Numbered from the stretch's first letter, positions 1-7,962 are shown. The stretch is 17,729 nucleotides of DNA from an uncultured Selenomonadaceae bacterium (GCA_905236785.1 CAJOQC010000074.1:1-17729), one strand, 5' to 3'. The notes: generated by a model not told the origin, from the sequence alone. Made by a program: numbers and translations.

Positions 1-82
1 ATTCGCGCATGGGAGCGTTTAGTATTATTCTGTCGGCGGGCAAAACGCCTCGCACCGCCGCCGTAAATTCCTCGTTAATCAT
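1..82 (-). CDS. murB: MurB-like N-terminus (UDP-N-acetylenolpyruvoylglucosamine reductase), cut by the window edge
   Basis: Only the first 27 codons are present, starting at an ATG at 82-80 and reading off the left edge. The peptide ends in LNAPMRE, and the next codon starts with T. This resembles the segment of MurB just before its FAD-binding domain, where family members typically read N-E-P-M/L-x-x-H/Y-T-x-x-x-x-G-G-P-A. MurB is the cytoplasmic FAD/NADPH enzyme that makes UDP-N-acetylmuramic acid for peptidoglycan. The start lies 13 bases after the trmL stop on the same strand, so the two are probably co-transcribed. A GGAG sits only one base before the ATG, which is tight for a ribosome site, but no other in-frame start exists. 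The assignment rests on a short motif recognised from family knowledge; another FAD-linked oxidoreductase cannot be excluded. Confidence 0.55.
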   Translation of the reverse strand, partial: MINEEFTAAVRGVLPADRIILNAPMRE

Positions 83-95
83 ACTCCGTAACCCG

Positions 96-581
96 TCACA
101 AGGCGGCGACTCCGCCGCCTTTTATATCCAATCCCGCAAAATTTATCTGTCGCATGGCCTCGTATGCCACAATGGCCACAGCGTTACTTAGGTTTATGGA
201 ACGCGCCCCCTCTTTCATGGGAATCCTCATGCAACAGTCCCAATTTTGCGCCAAAATTTTTTCGTCAATACCCGCCGTTTCCTTGCCGAAAACCAGCACA
301 TCCCTTGCTGTGTAATTAACTTCGGTGTACGCCTTTTTCGCCTTGGTGGAGAGAAAATAAAAATTGCTTCCCAAAAGAAGCTCTTGAACCTCGGCAAAAT
401 TTTCGTGTTCCGTTACCTTCACCAAATGCCAATAGTCAAGCCCCGCCCGCTTTAGGTGTTTGTCGTCGGTTGAAAACCCCAAGGGCTTTACAAGGTGCAA
501 CTCCATATCCGCCGCCGCGCAAAGCCGCGCTATATTGCCGGTGTTCCCCGGTATTTGCGGCTCAATTAAAACAATATGCAA
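96..581 (-). CDS. trmL: tRNA (cytidine/uridine-2'-O-)-methyltransferase TrmL, SPOUT family
   Basis: The 161-residue product matches the usual length of TrmL (about 155-160). TrmL uses SAM to methylate the ribose 2'-OH of wobble base 34 in certain tRNA-Leu species. Visible family motifs are IPGNTGNIARLCAA (residues 10-23), the SAM-knot strand FGKETAGI (98-105), IPM (120-122) and RSINLSNAVAIVAYEA (127-142), which together form the trefoil-knot SAM site of SPOUT enzymes. The start is a TTG at 581-579. A GAGG stands 8 bases upstream, and the nearby ATG at 586 is in another frame, so TTG is the only sensible start. The last codons (GGGVAAL) encode a GC-rich hairpin. The gene lies 43 bases after the ROK kinase and just before the murB-like start. 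Confidence 0.93.
   Translation of the reverse strand: MHIVLIEPQIPGNTGNIARLCAAADMELHLVKPLGFSTDDKHLKRAGLDYWHLVKVTEHENFAEVQELLLGSNFYFLSTKAKKAYTEVNYTARDVLVFGKETAGIDEKILAQNWDCCMRIPMKEGARSINLSNAVAIVAYEAMRQINFAGLDIKGGGVAAL
100..121. repeat. 9-bp inverted repeat at the 3' end of trmL
   Basis: AAGGCGGCG and CGCCGCCTT form a perfect 9-bp stem around a 4-base loop. On the minus strand it covers the last codons of trmL and its stop region, with no T-run after it. On the plus strand it is followed by TTTTATAT, so it would look like a terminator only for a rightward transcript, for which no gene is visible here. It may simply reflect GGC/GCC codons, or it may affect murB translation 14 bases downstream. 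Confidence 0.4.
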
Positions 582-624
582 AACATTTACCTCGACTGTT
601 TACTTTTAATGGCTTTATATTCTC

Positions 625-1521
625 CTACGCCCCTTCGGCGCATCTTTTGCTCAAAAAATACGCCAACGCGCCTATCATTCCCGCGTCGTTTTTCAGCTTG
701 GCAAATTCAAGGCGAGTGTTTTGCGTAAAAAACTCCGGCAACAAGGCGCGATATTCACGATTGATTAACGGGCGAAAATAATCGGCGCGGCTCATTATGC
801 CGCCACCCAAAACAATAATTTCGGGGTTTACGACACAGGAAATGTTCGCTAAACCCGCCGCCAAATATTTTGCCATGCGTAAGAGGGCGGTTTTAGCCGT
901 TTTGTCCCCCTCTTGAGCGGCGCAAAACAACATCTCGCCGTCAATCGCGCTGTCGGCGGTTTTGGTTTTCTCGCGGTAAAACCCAAGGGCGGCGGCTGTG
1001 GAGGCAAGTTCTTCAAAACGCTTGCCCTCCGCCGTCGGCATAAAACCGATTTCGCCGGCGGCAAAACCGGATCCGGCCACGACTTCACCATTATATATAA
1101 ACGCGCCGCCAACCCCCGTGCCGACGATGACAAAATACATGGATTTTGCGCCGCATCCTGCGCCGAAAGAATACTCCGCAAAGGCGGCGGCGTTGGCATC
1201 ATTTATAACTTCGCAGGGCAAACCGCACTCCGTCTCCACGATTTTTTTTAGTTCCGTGCCGCCGTAATCGGTAAAATTATCCCCCGCAAAAATCACCTTG
1301 CCCGCCGCAGGGTCAATCAGCCCCGGCGAAGAAACCGCCACCCCCGCCGCCTTGTGTTCTTGCAGATAGCCTTTTACGACCTGCACCGCCCGTTGCGCCG
1401 TGCCGCCCGCAATTTTGGCCGCCGACGGCGTTGTTCCTTTCAGCAAAATATTGCCCCGTTCGTCAAGCAAGCCATGTTTTATACTTGTACCGCCGATGTC
1501 AAGGGAAATATATTTTTTCAT
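625..1521 (-). CDS. ROK-family sugar kinase (glucokinase-like)
   Basis: The 298-residue protein has the actin/hexokinase fold marks of ROK proteins: the phosphate-1 loop DIGGT (8-12), the catalytic-aspartate region VINDANAAAFAEY (106-117; D108 the likely base), GTGVGGA (134-140) and a C-terminal adenosine loop VLGGGI. There is no N-terminal helix-turn-helix, so it is a kinase type and not a NagC/XylR repressor. The usual ExGH zinc histidine is replaced (GEIGF, F160), and the CxCGxxGCxE zinc cluster is absent. Such zinc-less ROK kinases are known, and their substrates range over glucose, beta-glucosides and amino sugars, so the substrate is left open. The start ATG lies one base after the stop of the DUF6765-like gene, which implies translational coupling. 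The ribosome site is weak. Confidence 0.85.
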   Translation of the reverse strand: MKKYISLDIGGTSIKHGLLDERGNILLKGTTPSAAKIAGGTAQRAVQVVKGYLQEHKAAGVAVSSPGLIDPAAGKVIFAGDNFTDYGGTELKKIVETECGLPCEVINDANAAAFAEYSFGAGCGAKSMYFVIVGTGVGGAFIYNGEVVAGSGFAAGEIGFMPTAEGKRFEELASTAAALGFYREKTKTADSAIDGEMLFCAAQEGDKTAKTALLRMAKYLAAGLANISCVVNPEIIVLGGGIMSRADYFRPLINREYRALLPEFFTQNTRLEFAKLKNDAGMIGALAYFLSKRCAEGA

Positions 1522-1522
1522 A

Positions 1523-2533
1523 TCAGTAAATCGGCTCGCTTTTTAGGACATATATGTCATTTTCTTCAAGTTTGCCCCGCACCCAGTCAAAATGAGCGTT
1601 AATCTCGTCATAGAACTGACGGCGGAAATTCATATCAGCGAATATAGTTCCCGTGCTATAGGCCGTATGCGCGTCGTTGTCGTCAAAGTCCTCGATTTGA
1701 AAATAATTTTCGTGGATACGCTTTAACCACTCGTTATAGCGTTCGTTGATGTCCTCCGACTGGATACCCTTAAAACAGCGCACAAGGAGTTTTCTTTGGC
1801 TGTCACTTAACCCCGTCACCGGTTCGCAACTCACCTGTTGCAAAATGCAGAAACATTCTTCGGCGGCCTCCAAAAATTCGTCCCAATTCTTGCGGCCGTC
1901 GGTAAACCGCTCGCCGCTTTTCCACCATAAATAAGGCATATCCGGGCAATGCACCGCCGCCGCATGACCTAAGGGCATAATTTCGTCCAAAACCTTGCTG
2001 ACCACCGAGGACGCCCCCACCAATTCGCTCAAAACATTCTGGAGCAACGAGCCTTGGGTGGCAAAAATCAAATTTTGCACCTTGTTTAGCGTGTTGTTAA
2101 TGCCTGCAAATTCCTGATGCGCCCATGTGTCGGCAAAAACGTGCAGACCTATGCCAAGCTTAAAAGCAAAATCAGAATTGTCAAGGCCGGTGTCCAAAAG
2201 CCGTGCCTTTAGAGCCTCGGACAAGACGCTGTGTTTCTTGCAGACAAGTTTGTCTTCATCCGTGTCCCCGGTGAGGCCGGGCAAAAAGTGGAAGGGAATC
2301 CAAATTTCGCCATTTCCCTTGCCGGTGACGTTGCCCCAGATATTTTGGCAGGAATAGCGAACGTGAACGCCTTCTTTGATGTTTCGTTCTTCCTCCGCAT
2401 CGGAAAAAGGATTAGTGTCAAAATTGTCATCCACAAGCTGAGAACTCGTGGCGATAATTTGCGCGTTCGCGCTGCAAAATTTCGCCCAACGGGACAATAC
2501 ATATATCGTGCCGTAATGAAAATCTAAGTCCAT
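1523..2533 (-). CDS. DUF6765-like protein, possible metal-dependent hydrolase
   Basis: This 336-residue protein opens with MDLDFHYGTIYVLSRWAKF and carries a DD pair at 35-36; I recognise this pattern as the family DUF6765, whose function is not known to me. There is no signal peptide or membrane segment, so a cytoplasmic location is likely. Candidate metal ligands are H6, D35/D36, H82, H131, D135, H139, H190 and H195. The central LHVFADTWAHQEF (130-142) resembles the HxxxD...H pattern of the zinc phospholipase C / P1 nuclease fold, but this similarity is inference from spacing only. The gene starts 11 bases after the polylysine-tail gene and runs into the ROK kinase with one base between stop and start. 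The start ATG has only a poor purine-rich ribosome site, consistent with coupling to the gene before it. Confidence 0.75.
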   Translation of the reverse strand: MDLDFHYGTIYVLSRWAKFCSANAQIIATSSQLVDDNFDTNPFSDAEEERNIKEGVHVRYSCQNIWGNVTGKGNGEIWIPFHFLPGLTGDTDEDKLVCKKHSVLSEALKARLLDTGLDNSDFAFKLGIGLHVFADTWAHQEFAGINNTLNKVQNLIFATQGSLLQNVLSELVGASSVVSKVLDEIMPLGHAAAVHCPDMPYLWWKSGERFTDGRKNWDEFLEAAEECFCILQQVSCEPVTGLSDSQRKLLVRCFKGIQSEDINERYNEWLKRIHENYFQIEDFDDNDAHTAYSTGTIFADMNFRRQFYDEINAHFDWVRGKLEENDIYVLKSEPIY

Positions 2534-2544
2534 AAATTCTTATC

Positions 2545-3216
2545 TCATTTCTTTTGGTCGGCCTGTTCGGTCTTTTCCGTCTGTTTAACCTTTTTCTTCT
2601 TCTTTTTCTTCTTGCTCTTTTTGTCCTCCGGCGGCGGGTTCTTGGCCTCTTCTATTCGCTGTTTATCGGCGGGGGAGAGCTTTAAGCCGGTTCTTTCCGT
2701 ATGTTTTATTATGTCCTCTTGGTGTTCCGCCGCCCATTTTAGTATACTGCGATAAAAAATCCCGTCCACTTTCTTTTCAGGCAAATCGGCGATTTTTATG
2801 ACTTCTTTGTTGTTCGTCACTTTACTTAGAGGCCACCAGTTCATATCAAGGTCGTCGTGTTCGGTGACAACCACCGTTCCCGCCGCCAAATCAAAGCGCA
2901 GGTAGTCCGCCGCCCCCACCAGTTTGTCGTAGCCGTCCAATTTTTCCATGCGCCAACGACGTTTTTGCACAACGTCCTCTATTTGTTTGTCGCTGTATAT
3001 TCGTATGGTAGGCACTATGAGGGTGTTTAAGTCCATAAACCCGTCTTTTTTGCCGTAAACTATCTGTTCGCGGTTAAAATAATACCCCGCCATGGACGTG
3101 GACTGCACCCATTCAAATATATCCTTTGGCACGTCCCTGCCCACGGCCTGCGTCGCGCCGCCCGAAAAAAACAACGCCGCGACGCCCGCCGCCAATATTT
3201 TCTTCCACCGTTTCAT
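2545..3216 (-). CDS. secreted protein of unknown function with polylysine C-terminus
   Basis: The 223-residue product has a classical signal peptide (basic MKRWKK, hydrophobic core about 8-20, likely cleavage after ATQA near 24). The mature domain (about 28-175) begins with an EWVQSTSMAGYYFN stretch. It shares a layout with the secreted protein at 4212-5072: an opening aromatic motif, a middle beta-rich part and a closing block with FYRSILKW. The last 30 residues are almost wholly charged, including a run of eight lysines after EDKKS, followed by Lys/Glu/Gln. Such a tail could bind anionic cell-wall polymers or membrane, but no function is known. A good ribosome site (AAAGGAG, 8 bases before the ATG) supports the start. 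It lies 49 bases after metA and 11 before the DUF6765-like gene. Confidence 0.8.
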   Translation of the reverse strand: MKRWKKILAAGVAALFFSGGATQAVGRDVPKDIFEWVQSTSMAGYYFNREQIVYGKKDGFMDLNTLIVPTIRIYSDKQIEDVVQKRRWRMEKLDGYDKLVGAADYLRFDLAAGTVVVTEHDDLDMNWWPLSKVTNNKEVIKIADLPEKKVDGIFYRSILKWAAEHQEDIIKHTERTGLKLSPADKQRIEEAKNPPPEDKKSKKKKKKKKVKQTEKTEQADQKK

Positions 3217-3238
3217 TTACATTTCTCCTTTATACGAT

Positions 3239-3262
3239 ACTATAGCCGAAAATTTTGCTATA
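3239..3262 (-). promoter_or_regulatory. weak -10 element and small inverted repeat before the polylysine-tail gene
   Basis: In the 49-base gap after metA, the minus strand has TATAGT (3244-3239), 5 of 6 to the -10 consensus, about 20 bases before the ribosome site. No convincing -35 is seen. A 6-bp inverted repeat (TATAGC/GCTATA, 10-base loop) overlaps it. This may be an internal promoter or an mRNA structure. Confidence 0.3.
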
Positions 3263-3265
3263 AAC

Positions 3266-4204
3266 TTAGTATTCCTTGTTTTCCTTGTAAAGTTCGTCAA
3301 GTTCGTATGGCGTTTCTTGGTAAACGTAATAGTTGAGCCAGTTGGCAAATAACAAATGCGCCACGCTCCGCCAACGGACTATCGGGTATCGGTTAGGGTC
3401 GTCGTCTGGAAAATAATTTATGGGTACTTTCGGGTTTAACCCCGCTTTTATGTCCCGTTCATATTCTTGCTTTAGCGTCAACGGATCGTATTCCGCGTGT
3501 CCCGTAATGAAAAACTGCCGCGCCTCAAGATTGGCAACTATGTAAACCCCCGCCGCTTCGTCAGAATCTGCCAAGATGGTAAGCTCCGGCACTTTTAATA
3601 TGTCGGCCTTTTCCGTGCCGGTAAATCTTGAATGCGGCACATAGAACTCATCGTCAAACCCCCGCAGGAGTTTTTCGTGGCGAACGCAGGGATGATGACG
3701 GTAAATGCCCGATATTTTCTCGGAATACCGCCGTTTTTTTATGCCATAGTGATAATAAAGCCCCGCCTGCGCCCCCCAACAGATATGAAAGGCAGAATAT
3801 GCATGGGTTTTGCTCCACTCCATAATCTCCGTTATTTCGTCCCAATAGGCCACGTCCTCAAAGTCGTAATTCTCCACCGGTGCGCCGGTTATTATAAATC
3901 CGTCGTATTTTTTGTGGCGCACCTCGGCAAACGTGCCGTAAAACTCCGCCAAATAATCCTGCGGCGTATGGCTCGGCACATAGGACTCCGTATAGATAAA
4001 ATCAACCTCAACCTGCAACGGCGTATTGCCCAACAGCCGCAACAGTTGCGTTTCCGTAACGTACTTTATGGGCATGAGGTTTAATATCAGTATCCTAAGG
4101 GGGCGAATGTCTTGGCTGTACGCCCGCTCGGCATCCATAACGAAAATATTTTCCCCATCTAAGATACGGGCGGCGGGCAAATTGTTCGGTATTTTTATCG
4201 GCAT
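3266..4204 (-). CDS. metA: homoserine O-acyltransferase MetA (predicted acetyl-CoA type)
   Basis: The 312-residue protein is full length for MetA, which acylates homoserine as the first step toward methionine. The catalytic cysteine is C142 in [16 protein letters not shown], and the His/Glu pair is H236/E238 in [14 protein letters not shown]-like and LNLMPIK (41-47) segments are typical. Residue 111 is Glu (TGAPVE). Published work on MetA shows that Glu at this position favours acetyl-CoA whereas Gly, as in E. coli, favours succinyl-CoA. So despite the usual name homoserine O-succinyltransferase, this one is predicted to make O-acetylhomoserine. The gene starts 7 bases after the stop of the secreted protein at 4212-5072 and is probably co-transcribed with it. 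No SAM riboswitch or S-box is seen upstream. Confidence 0.95.
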   Translation of the reverse strand: MPIKIPNNLPAARILDGENIFVMDAERAYSQDIRPLRILILNLMPIKYVTETQLLRLLGNTPLQVEVDFIYTESYVPSHTPQDYLAEFYGTFAEVRHKKYDGFIITGAPVENYDFEDVAYWDEITEIMEWSKTHAYSAFHICWGAQAGLYYHYGIKKRRYSEKISGIYRHHPCVRHEKLLRGFDDEFYVPHSRFTGTEKADILKVPELTILADSDEAAGVYIVANLEARQFFITGHAEYDPLTLKQEYERDIKAGLNPKVPINYFPDDDPNRYPIVRWRSVAHLLFANWLNYYVYQETPYELDELYKENKEY

Positions 4205-4211
4205 AAAGAAC

Positions 4212-5072
4212 CTACTTTAACGAATAGCGATTGACCCATGTGGAATAACCCTTGGCAAAGGCGCGAAGACGCATAAGCCCCTTATAATCCGGCGAGGTTT
4301 CCCCTATCGGGCGGTATTTGCCGTCCATATCGTCGTATAAGTCCTGCCAGCGAGTTGTCGCGCTCCAATATTTGCCCGAAAGCACCTTTTCCGTGCCGGC
4401 CTCAAGGTTGACGGATTTTTTCATGAATTTAATCTCCGTTTGCCCCGAAGCTGTTTTGTGTTCGTACCATTCCCACAGTACAAGGTTGGTATCCTTCATG
4501 CGCATGGTGGTGGTATCGGCCTTTAACACCGTTTTGTCCCCGGCGGCGTTTTCCTCCTCATAGAGGGTAATCCAGCGGTCTTCGGCTTTTCGCCGCGCCG
4601 TCTCCCCCAAGCGGAATACTTCGTCAACGATGGCGGTGTAAAAATCCTCGTCAAATTCACGGGAATTTACCTCCTTTTCGTTGCCCTCCGCCCGCGACCA
4701 TATCACCTGATTGTCTGCGTTGTAAAAATTTTCCTGCAGACAGCGGATTGTTCTGTTTTGCGGGTTTACGGACACCCGCGCCAAACTGTAGGCAAGTTGC
4801 GCCGGGTTCGGCACAACGTCGGCTATGCCGTAATTTTTTATGGTTTCTTCCGCACCTGCGTAGCTGTAGGTCGTCTTTGTCCACGCCTCTATCTGCGTCG
4901 CCACGCTTCCTTTGGTCGATTTTGCCTCGCGAACCACCTTTACGGAGGCGGGGTCAAAGAGTTTGTTGTATTTATCCGTAGAACCGAGCCAGTACCACGC
5001 CGCCGCATTCGCCGTCGCCGCCGAAGCAAAAAGCACGGTAGCCGCCAAAAAAGCCGCAATTTTTTTCTTCAT
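4212..5072 (-). CDS. secreted protein of unknown function, two-repeat surface-adhesin-like
   Basis: The product is 286 residues from the ATG at 5072. A longer reading from 5135 exists, but the ATG at 5072 has a strong GGAAGGAG 7 bases ahead and begins a clean signal peptide ([19 protein letters not shown], cleavage near ATANAA), so the shorter form is chosen. The mature protein starts [17 protein letters not shown]. This W-x-W ... Y/F-D opening resembles small secreted domains in Negativicutes that are sometimes annotated as surface-adhesin E-like; that link is from memory. The second half (from about RWITLYEE) seems to repeat the same order of strands, with KADTTTMRM and LWEWYEHK matching DPASVKVV and IEAWTKTT, so two domains are likely. 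It has its own promoter and precedes metA by 7 bases. Confidence 0.75.
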   Translation of the reverse strand: MKKKIAAFLAATVLFASAATANAAAWYWLGSTDKYNKLFDPASVKVVREAKSTKGSVATQIEAWTKTTYSYAGAEETIKNYGIADVVPNPAQLAYSLARVSVNPQNRTIRCLQENFYNADNQVIWSRAEGNEKEVNSREFDEDFYTAIVDEVFRLGETARRKAEDRWITLYEEENAAGDKTVLKADTTTMRMKDTNLVLWEWYEHKTASGQTEIKFMKKSVNLEAGTEKVLSGKYWSATTRWQDLYDDMDGKYRPIGETSPDYKGLMRLRAFAKGYSTWVNRYSLK

Positions 5073-5106
5073 ATATAAGCTCCTTCCGTCGCGCCTGTTG
5101 TCTGTT

Positions 5107-5135
5107 ATTTTATACCAAAAACTCATCTTCGGCAA
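5107..5135 (-). promoter_or_regulatory. sigma-A type promoter for the secreted protein and metA
   Basis: Just after queA, the minus strand reads TTGCCG (5135-5130, 4 of 6 to -35), a 17-base spacer, then TAAAAT (5112-5107, 5 of 6 to -10). The ribosome site of the next gene follows about 20 bases later. The position in the longest gap of the leftward gene series supports it. Confidence 0.5.
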
Positions 5136-5137
5136 GA

Positions 5138-6163
5138 TTACCTGTGCAAAAACATAGCGTCCCCAAAGGAGAAAAACCGATATTTTTCCCGCACCGCCTC
5201 TTTATATGCCTCCAGCACAAACTCACGGCCGGCAAAAGCGCTCACAAGCATTATAAGCGTTGACTTCGGCAGGTGAAAATTGGTCACAAGGGCATCCACC
5301 ACCTTGTAGTTAAACCCCGGATAAATGAAAATGTTCGTCACGCCGCTTGCCCCTTTTAAGGGGTATTCTTTTGCCGCCGCTGTTTCAAGCGTTCGCACCG
5401 TGGTTGTCCCCACGGCCACCACTCGTTTGCCCGCCGCCTTGGTGTCATTTATAAGTCGGGCGGTTTCTTCGGGCAAGCTGAACCATTCGCCGTGCATAAC
5501 ATGGTCTTCCACCGTTTCGACGTTGACGGGGCGAAATGTCCCCAAGCCCACATGAAGCGTAACAAAGCCCAAGTTTACCCCTTGGTTTTTCAATTTTGCC
5601 AACAGTTCCTCGGTGAAGTGAAGCCCCGCCGTGGGCGCGGCTGCCGAACCCTTTTCCCGGGAGTACACCGTTTGGTATCGTTCTCTGTCCGCCAATTCTT
5701 CGTGAATATAAGGGGGCAGTGGTATTTTGCCCAATCTGTCTAAAATTTCCTCAAAAATCCCATCGTAGGAAAATTTCACCACCCGACCGCCAAAATCCGT
5801 CCGCGCCTCCACCGTGCATGAAAGTTCCTCGCCAAAGACAATCTTTGCCCCTTCGCCAAGTTTCTTGCCGGGTTTTACCAATGTTTCCCAGCGGCATGAA
5901 TCGAGCCTTCGGAGAAGGAACACTTCCGCCCTGCCGCCGGTTTTGTCCTTTTTGCCCATAAGCCGCGCCGGGATAACCCGTGTGTCGTTAAATATAAGGG
6001 CATCCCCTTCGCGCAAAAATTCGGGCAGATCGTAAAAATGCCCGTGGGTTATGGTTTTTCGCGTTGCGTCAAGGGTCATAAGCCGCGAGCCGTCCCGCGC
6101 CGCCGCAGGCGTTTGAGCGATAAGTTCCGGCGGCAAAAAATAATCAAAATCGTCAACCAACAT
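5138..6163 (-). CDS. queA: S-adenosylmethionine:tRNA ribosyltransferase-isomerase QueA
   Basis: QueA transfers and isomerises the ribose of SAM onto 7-aminomethyl-deazaguanine in tRNA, giving epoxyqueuosine at wobble position 34. The 341-residue product matches the family (about 340-355) along its whole length: [15 protein letters not shown] near the start, [13 protein letters not shown] (about 57-69), [22 protein letters not shown] and the closing [25 protein letters not shown] two codons earlier (6169) overlaps the spoIID stop, but the ATG at 6163 gives the normal family N-terminus and a better distance from the purine-rich AAAAGAGA. The spoIID stop and this ATG are two bases apart. The tgt gene that often follows queA is not here. 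Confidence 0.96.
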   Translation of the reverse strand: MLVDDFDYFLPPELIAQTPAAARDGSRLMTLDATRKTITHGHFYDLPEFLREGDALIFNDTRVIPARLMGKKDKTGGRAEVFLLRRLDSCRWETLVKPGKKLGEGAKIVFGEELSCTVEARTDFGGRVVKFSYDGIFEEILDRLGKIPLPPYIHEELADRERYQTVYSREKGSAAAPTAGLHFTEELLAKLKNQGVNLGFVTLHVGLGTFRPVNVETVEDHVMHGEWFSLPEETARLINDTKAAGKRVVAVGTTTVRTLETAAAKEYPLKGASGVTNIFIYPGFNYKVVDALVTNFHLPKSTLIMLVSAFAGREFVLEAYKEAVREKYRFFSFGDAMFLHR

Positions 6164-6165
6164 AA

Positions 6166-7191
6166 TCAATATCTCTTTTCGGTTTTTGTTCCTTTATAAT
6201 AAAATGCCAAAATTGCGCGGTAGTCCATGTTTTTGGACAGTTCGTTCATTCCGTTTTGACTCATGCCGACGCCATGCCCTGCGCCGTAACCCGTAAACAC
6301 AACCTCCGCACCCACAATTTTAATATCGAACAGCGTGGAAGGCAATGCGAACAATTTTCGCATTTCGCCCCCCGTTATGGTCTTTACTGTTTCGGCAGAC
6401 TTTTTGTCCGACGCTTTGCCATGAATTTTTACGGTTCTCACACGCCCTGACGCGCTGCGGTCGGCGGCTTTTTTCCCTACGGTAAGCGGGCTAAGTTCCG
6501 TTTTGGTCGCCTCTTTAAGCCCCAATGTTTTGGCAAAGGAATCAAGATGGATTTTCTTTGTCCATGGGCTTGTGTTTTGTTTTTGTTCCCGCACCGGCGC
6601 AAGATATGGCGCAGCCGCCCCCCAAACCTCCGCACTGCCCTCCGTCATTCCTCCCGAATCCGTGTGAAAGACTGCGTTTATAAGCTGGCCGCCATAGGTT
6701 ATAACTTCGCCGCGTGTGGCGGCCACGACGCGGTCGGTGGCAGGGGTATGGCTGCTTTCGTCGTAGAGCTGGCAATGAGTGCTGTCGCAAAGGTCAAAGC
6801 CTTCGCCGCCATGCCGCCCGATATTTTTCAGGGCGAAGGTTCGCGCCGCCACCGCCTGCGCCTTTAGCGCGTTTTCGTTCCATGTCGGCGGACATTCTTT
6901 CGGCACCACGTTTCTTAGATAATCTTCGAGGCTTATGGTCTTTATTATTCGTTTGCCATTTTTAAGTTGCCCCAAACGAATTTCGACGGCGGTGTTTTTC
7001 CGCTCTTCCTTTTTGCGCTCATCCTTTTGGGTGGTTGAATGTTTTGTTTGGTTGGCTTTTTTTATCCTTACGGTTCGTTTGCTTCTGTCCTTTATGTTTT
7101 GCAGGGCGGTGTTTTTGTTTTCCTTTGCCAAAGCCGAGCCGCAAGTAAACAAAAACGCCGTCGCCGTCAAAACCGCCGCAATTTTTTTCAT
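6166..7191 (-). CDS. SpoIID/LytB-domain protein, predicted peptidoglycan lytic transglycosylase
   Basis: The 341-residue protein has a signal peptide ([22 protein letters not shown]), a Lys/Arg-rich linker (about 24-68) and a SpoIID domain to the end. Family motifs are [19 protein letters not shown] (88-106; E99 matches the catalytic Glu of SpoIID), [12 protein letters not shown] (109-120), CQLY (140-143), a [10 protein letters not shown] stretch, HTDSGGMTE (176-184) and [14 protein letters not shown] (301-314). SpoIID cleaves denuded glycan strands during engulfment in spore formers; homologues named LytB or amidase enhancer occur in non-sporulating species, so the name alone does not prove sporulation. 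H127, C135 and C140 could serve as the zinc ligands known in clostridial SpoIID. It starts 33 bases after the ABC permease and is followed by queA. Confidence 0.9.
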   Translation of the reverse strand: MKKIAAVLTATAFLFTCGSALAKENKNTALQNIKDRSKRTVRIKKANQTKHSTTQKDERKKEERKNTAVEIRLGQLKNGKRIIKTISLEDYLRNVVPKECPPTWNENALKAQAVAARTFALKNIGRHGGEGFDLCDSTHCQLYDESSHTPATDRVVAATRGEVITYGGQLINAVFHTDSGGMTEGSAEVWGAAAPYLAPVREQKQNTSPWTKKIHLDSFAKTLGLKEATKTELSPLTVGKKAADRSASGRVRTVKIHGKASDKKSAETVKTITGGEMRKLFALPSTLFDIKIVGAEVVFTGYGAGHGVGMSQNGMNELSKNMDYRAILAFYYKGTKTEKRY

Positions 7192-7224
7192 ATCGTCACA
7201 CTTCCGAATAGATTTTTATTAACC

Positions 7225-7962
7225 TTATTTATTTTGCCACGGGCAGGCGAGGCGTTCTGCCATGTCCAACAGCGCAAAGAGCAGAAGCCCCATTAACGCC
7301 AGCATTATGATGCCCGCATACATATCAAGATAATTGACCCGCATCCAAGCGTCTGTTATAAAATATCCCATGCCGAGCTGAGTTCCGTAAGTTTCGGCAA
7401 AAAACAGCACCGACACCGCCGTACCCAGAGCCAAACGAAGGGCGGTTATAAGTTGCGGCAACACCGCCGGCAACAGGACTTCGCGGAAAATATCCCCGAA
7501 GGACGCGCCCAAGGAGTAGAGCGGGAAAAAAAACTGCGGTTCGATGTTGCAAGTTGCGTCCCGCACCGAAACAATCACCTGAAAAACCACAATTAAAAAT
7601 ATCAGAGCGATTTTGGAAATTTCGCCGATGCCGAAAAGCAACATCAACACGGGCAACAAAGCTATTTTCGGCACAGGGTAGCATAGGTACACCACGGGAG
7701 AAATCAGTTTGTCGATTTTTTTATCATAGCCCATCAAAACCCCGACAGGAAAGCCCACCGCAAGAGCCGCCGCCAGCCCCGCCGCCACGCGAAAAAGGCT
7801 CGCCCCCGCATGAAGCGAAAGACTACCGTTAAAAATCGCCGCCAAGCGCGAAAAAGCCGCCGCAGGCGAAGGAACGGCCGGCGTTTGCAATATGGCCGCC
7901 GCCAAAAACCATGCGGTGAAAACAACAAACGCCCCCAAAAAGGCCGACTTACCTATTCGCAT
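7225..7962 (-). CDS. ABC transporter permease (SsuC/TauC/ThiX-like)
   Basis: A 245-residue inner-membrane protein with about six hydrophobic segments, the first at 8-26 and the last at about 213-232. The loop FREVLLPAVLPQLITALRLA contains the EAA-type motif of binding-protein-dependent permeases, which contacts the ATPase. The size and the GYDKKIDKLISPVVYLCYPVPKIALLPVLMLLFG-type region (given here only as its features: a conserved P-x-P-K-I-A-L-L-P core) place it with permeases for sulfonates, taurine, nitrate and thiamine precursors. The start overlaps the end of the ATPase gene by 10 bases, and GAAGGCG precedes the ATG. The substrate cannot be read from the permease. Confidence 0.9.
   Translation of the reverse strand: MRIGKSAFLGAFVVFTAWFLAAAILQTPAVPSPAAAFSRLAAIFNGSLSLHAGASLFRVAAGLAAALAVGFPVGVLMGYDKKIDKLISPVVYLCYPVPKIALLPVLMLLFGIGEISKIALIFLIVVFQVIVSVRDATCNIEPQFFFPLYSLGASFGDIFREVLLPAVLPQLITALRLALGTAVSVLFFAETYGTQLGMGYFITDAWMRVNYLDMYAGIIMLALMGLLLFALLDMAERLACPWQNK

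Noticed and set aside
913..1251. Long open frames on the opposite strand of the ROK kinase and many other genes
   Set aside because: They are antisense shadows of well-supported genes, with no ribosome site or family motif; the GCC/GGC-rich codon use makes such frames common here.
5073..5135. Extension of the secreted protein at 4212-5072 to a start at 5135
   Set aside because: It would put 21 residues before a clean signal peptide and would span the predicted promoter; the ATG at 5072 has a strong ribosome site.
5115..5136. Small hairpin (ATCTT/AAGAT then TTTTT on the minus strand) after queA as a terminator
   Set aside because: The stem is five AT-rich base pairs and overlaps the promoter spacer; too weak to call.
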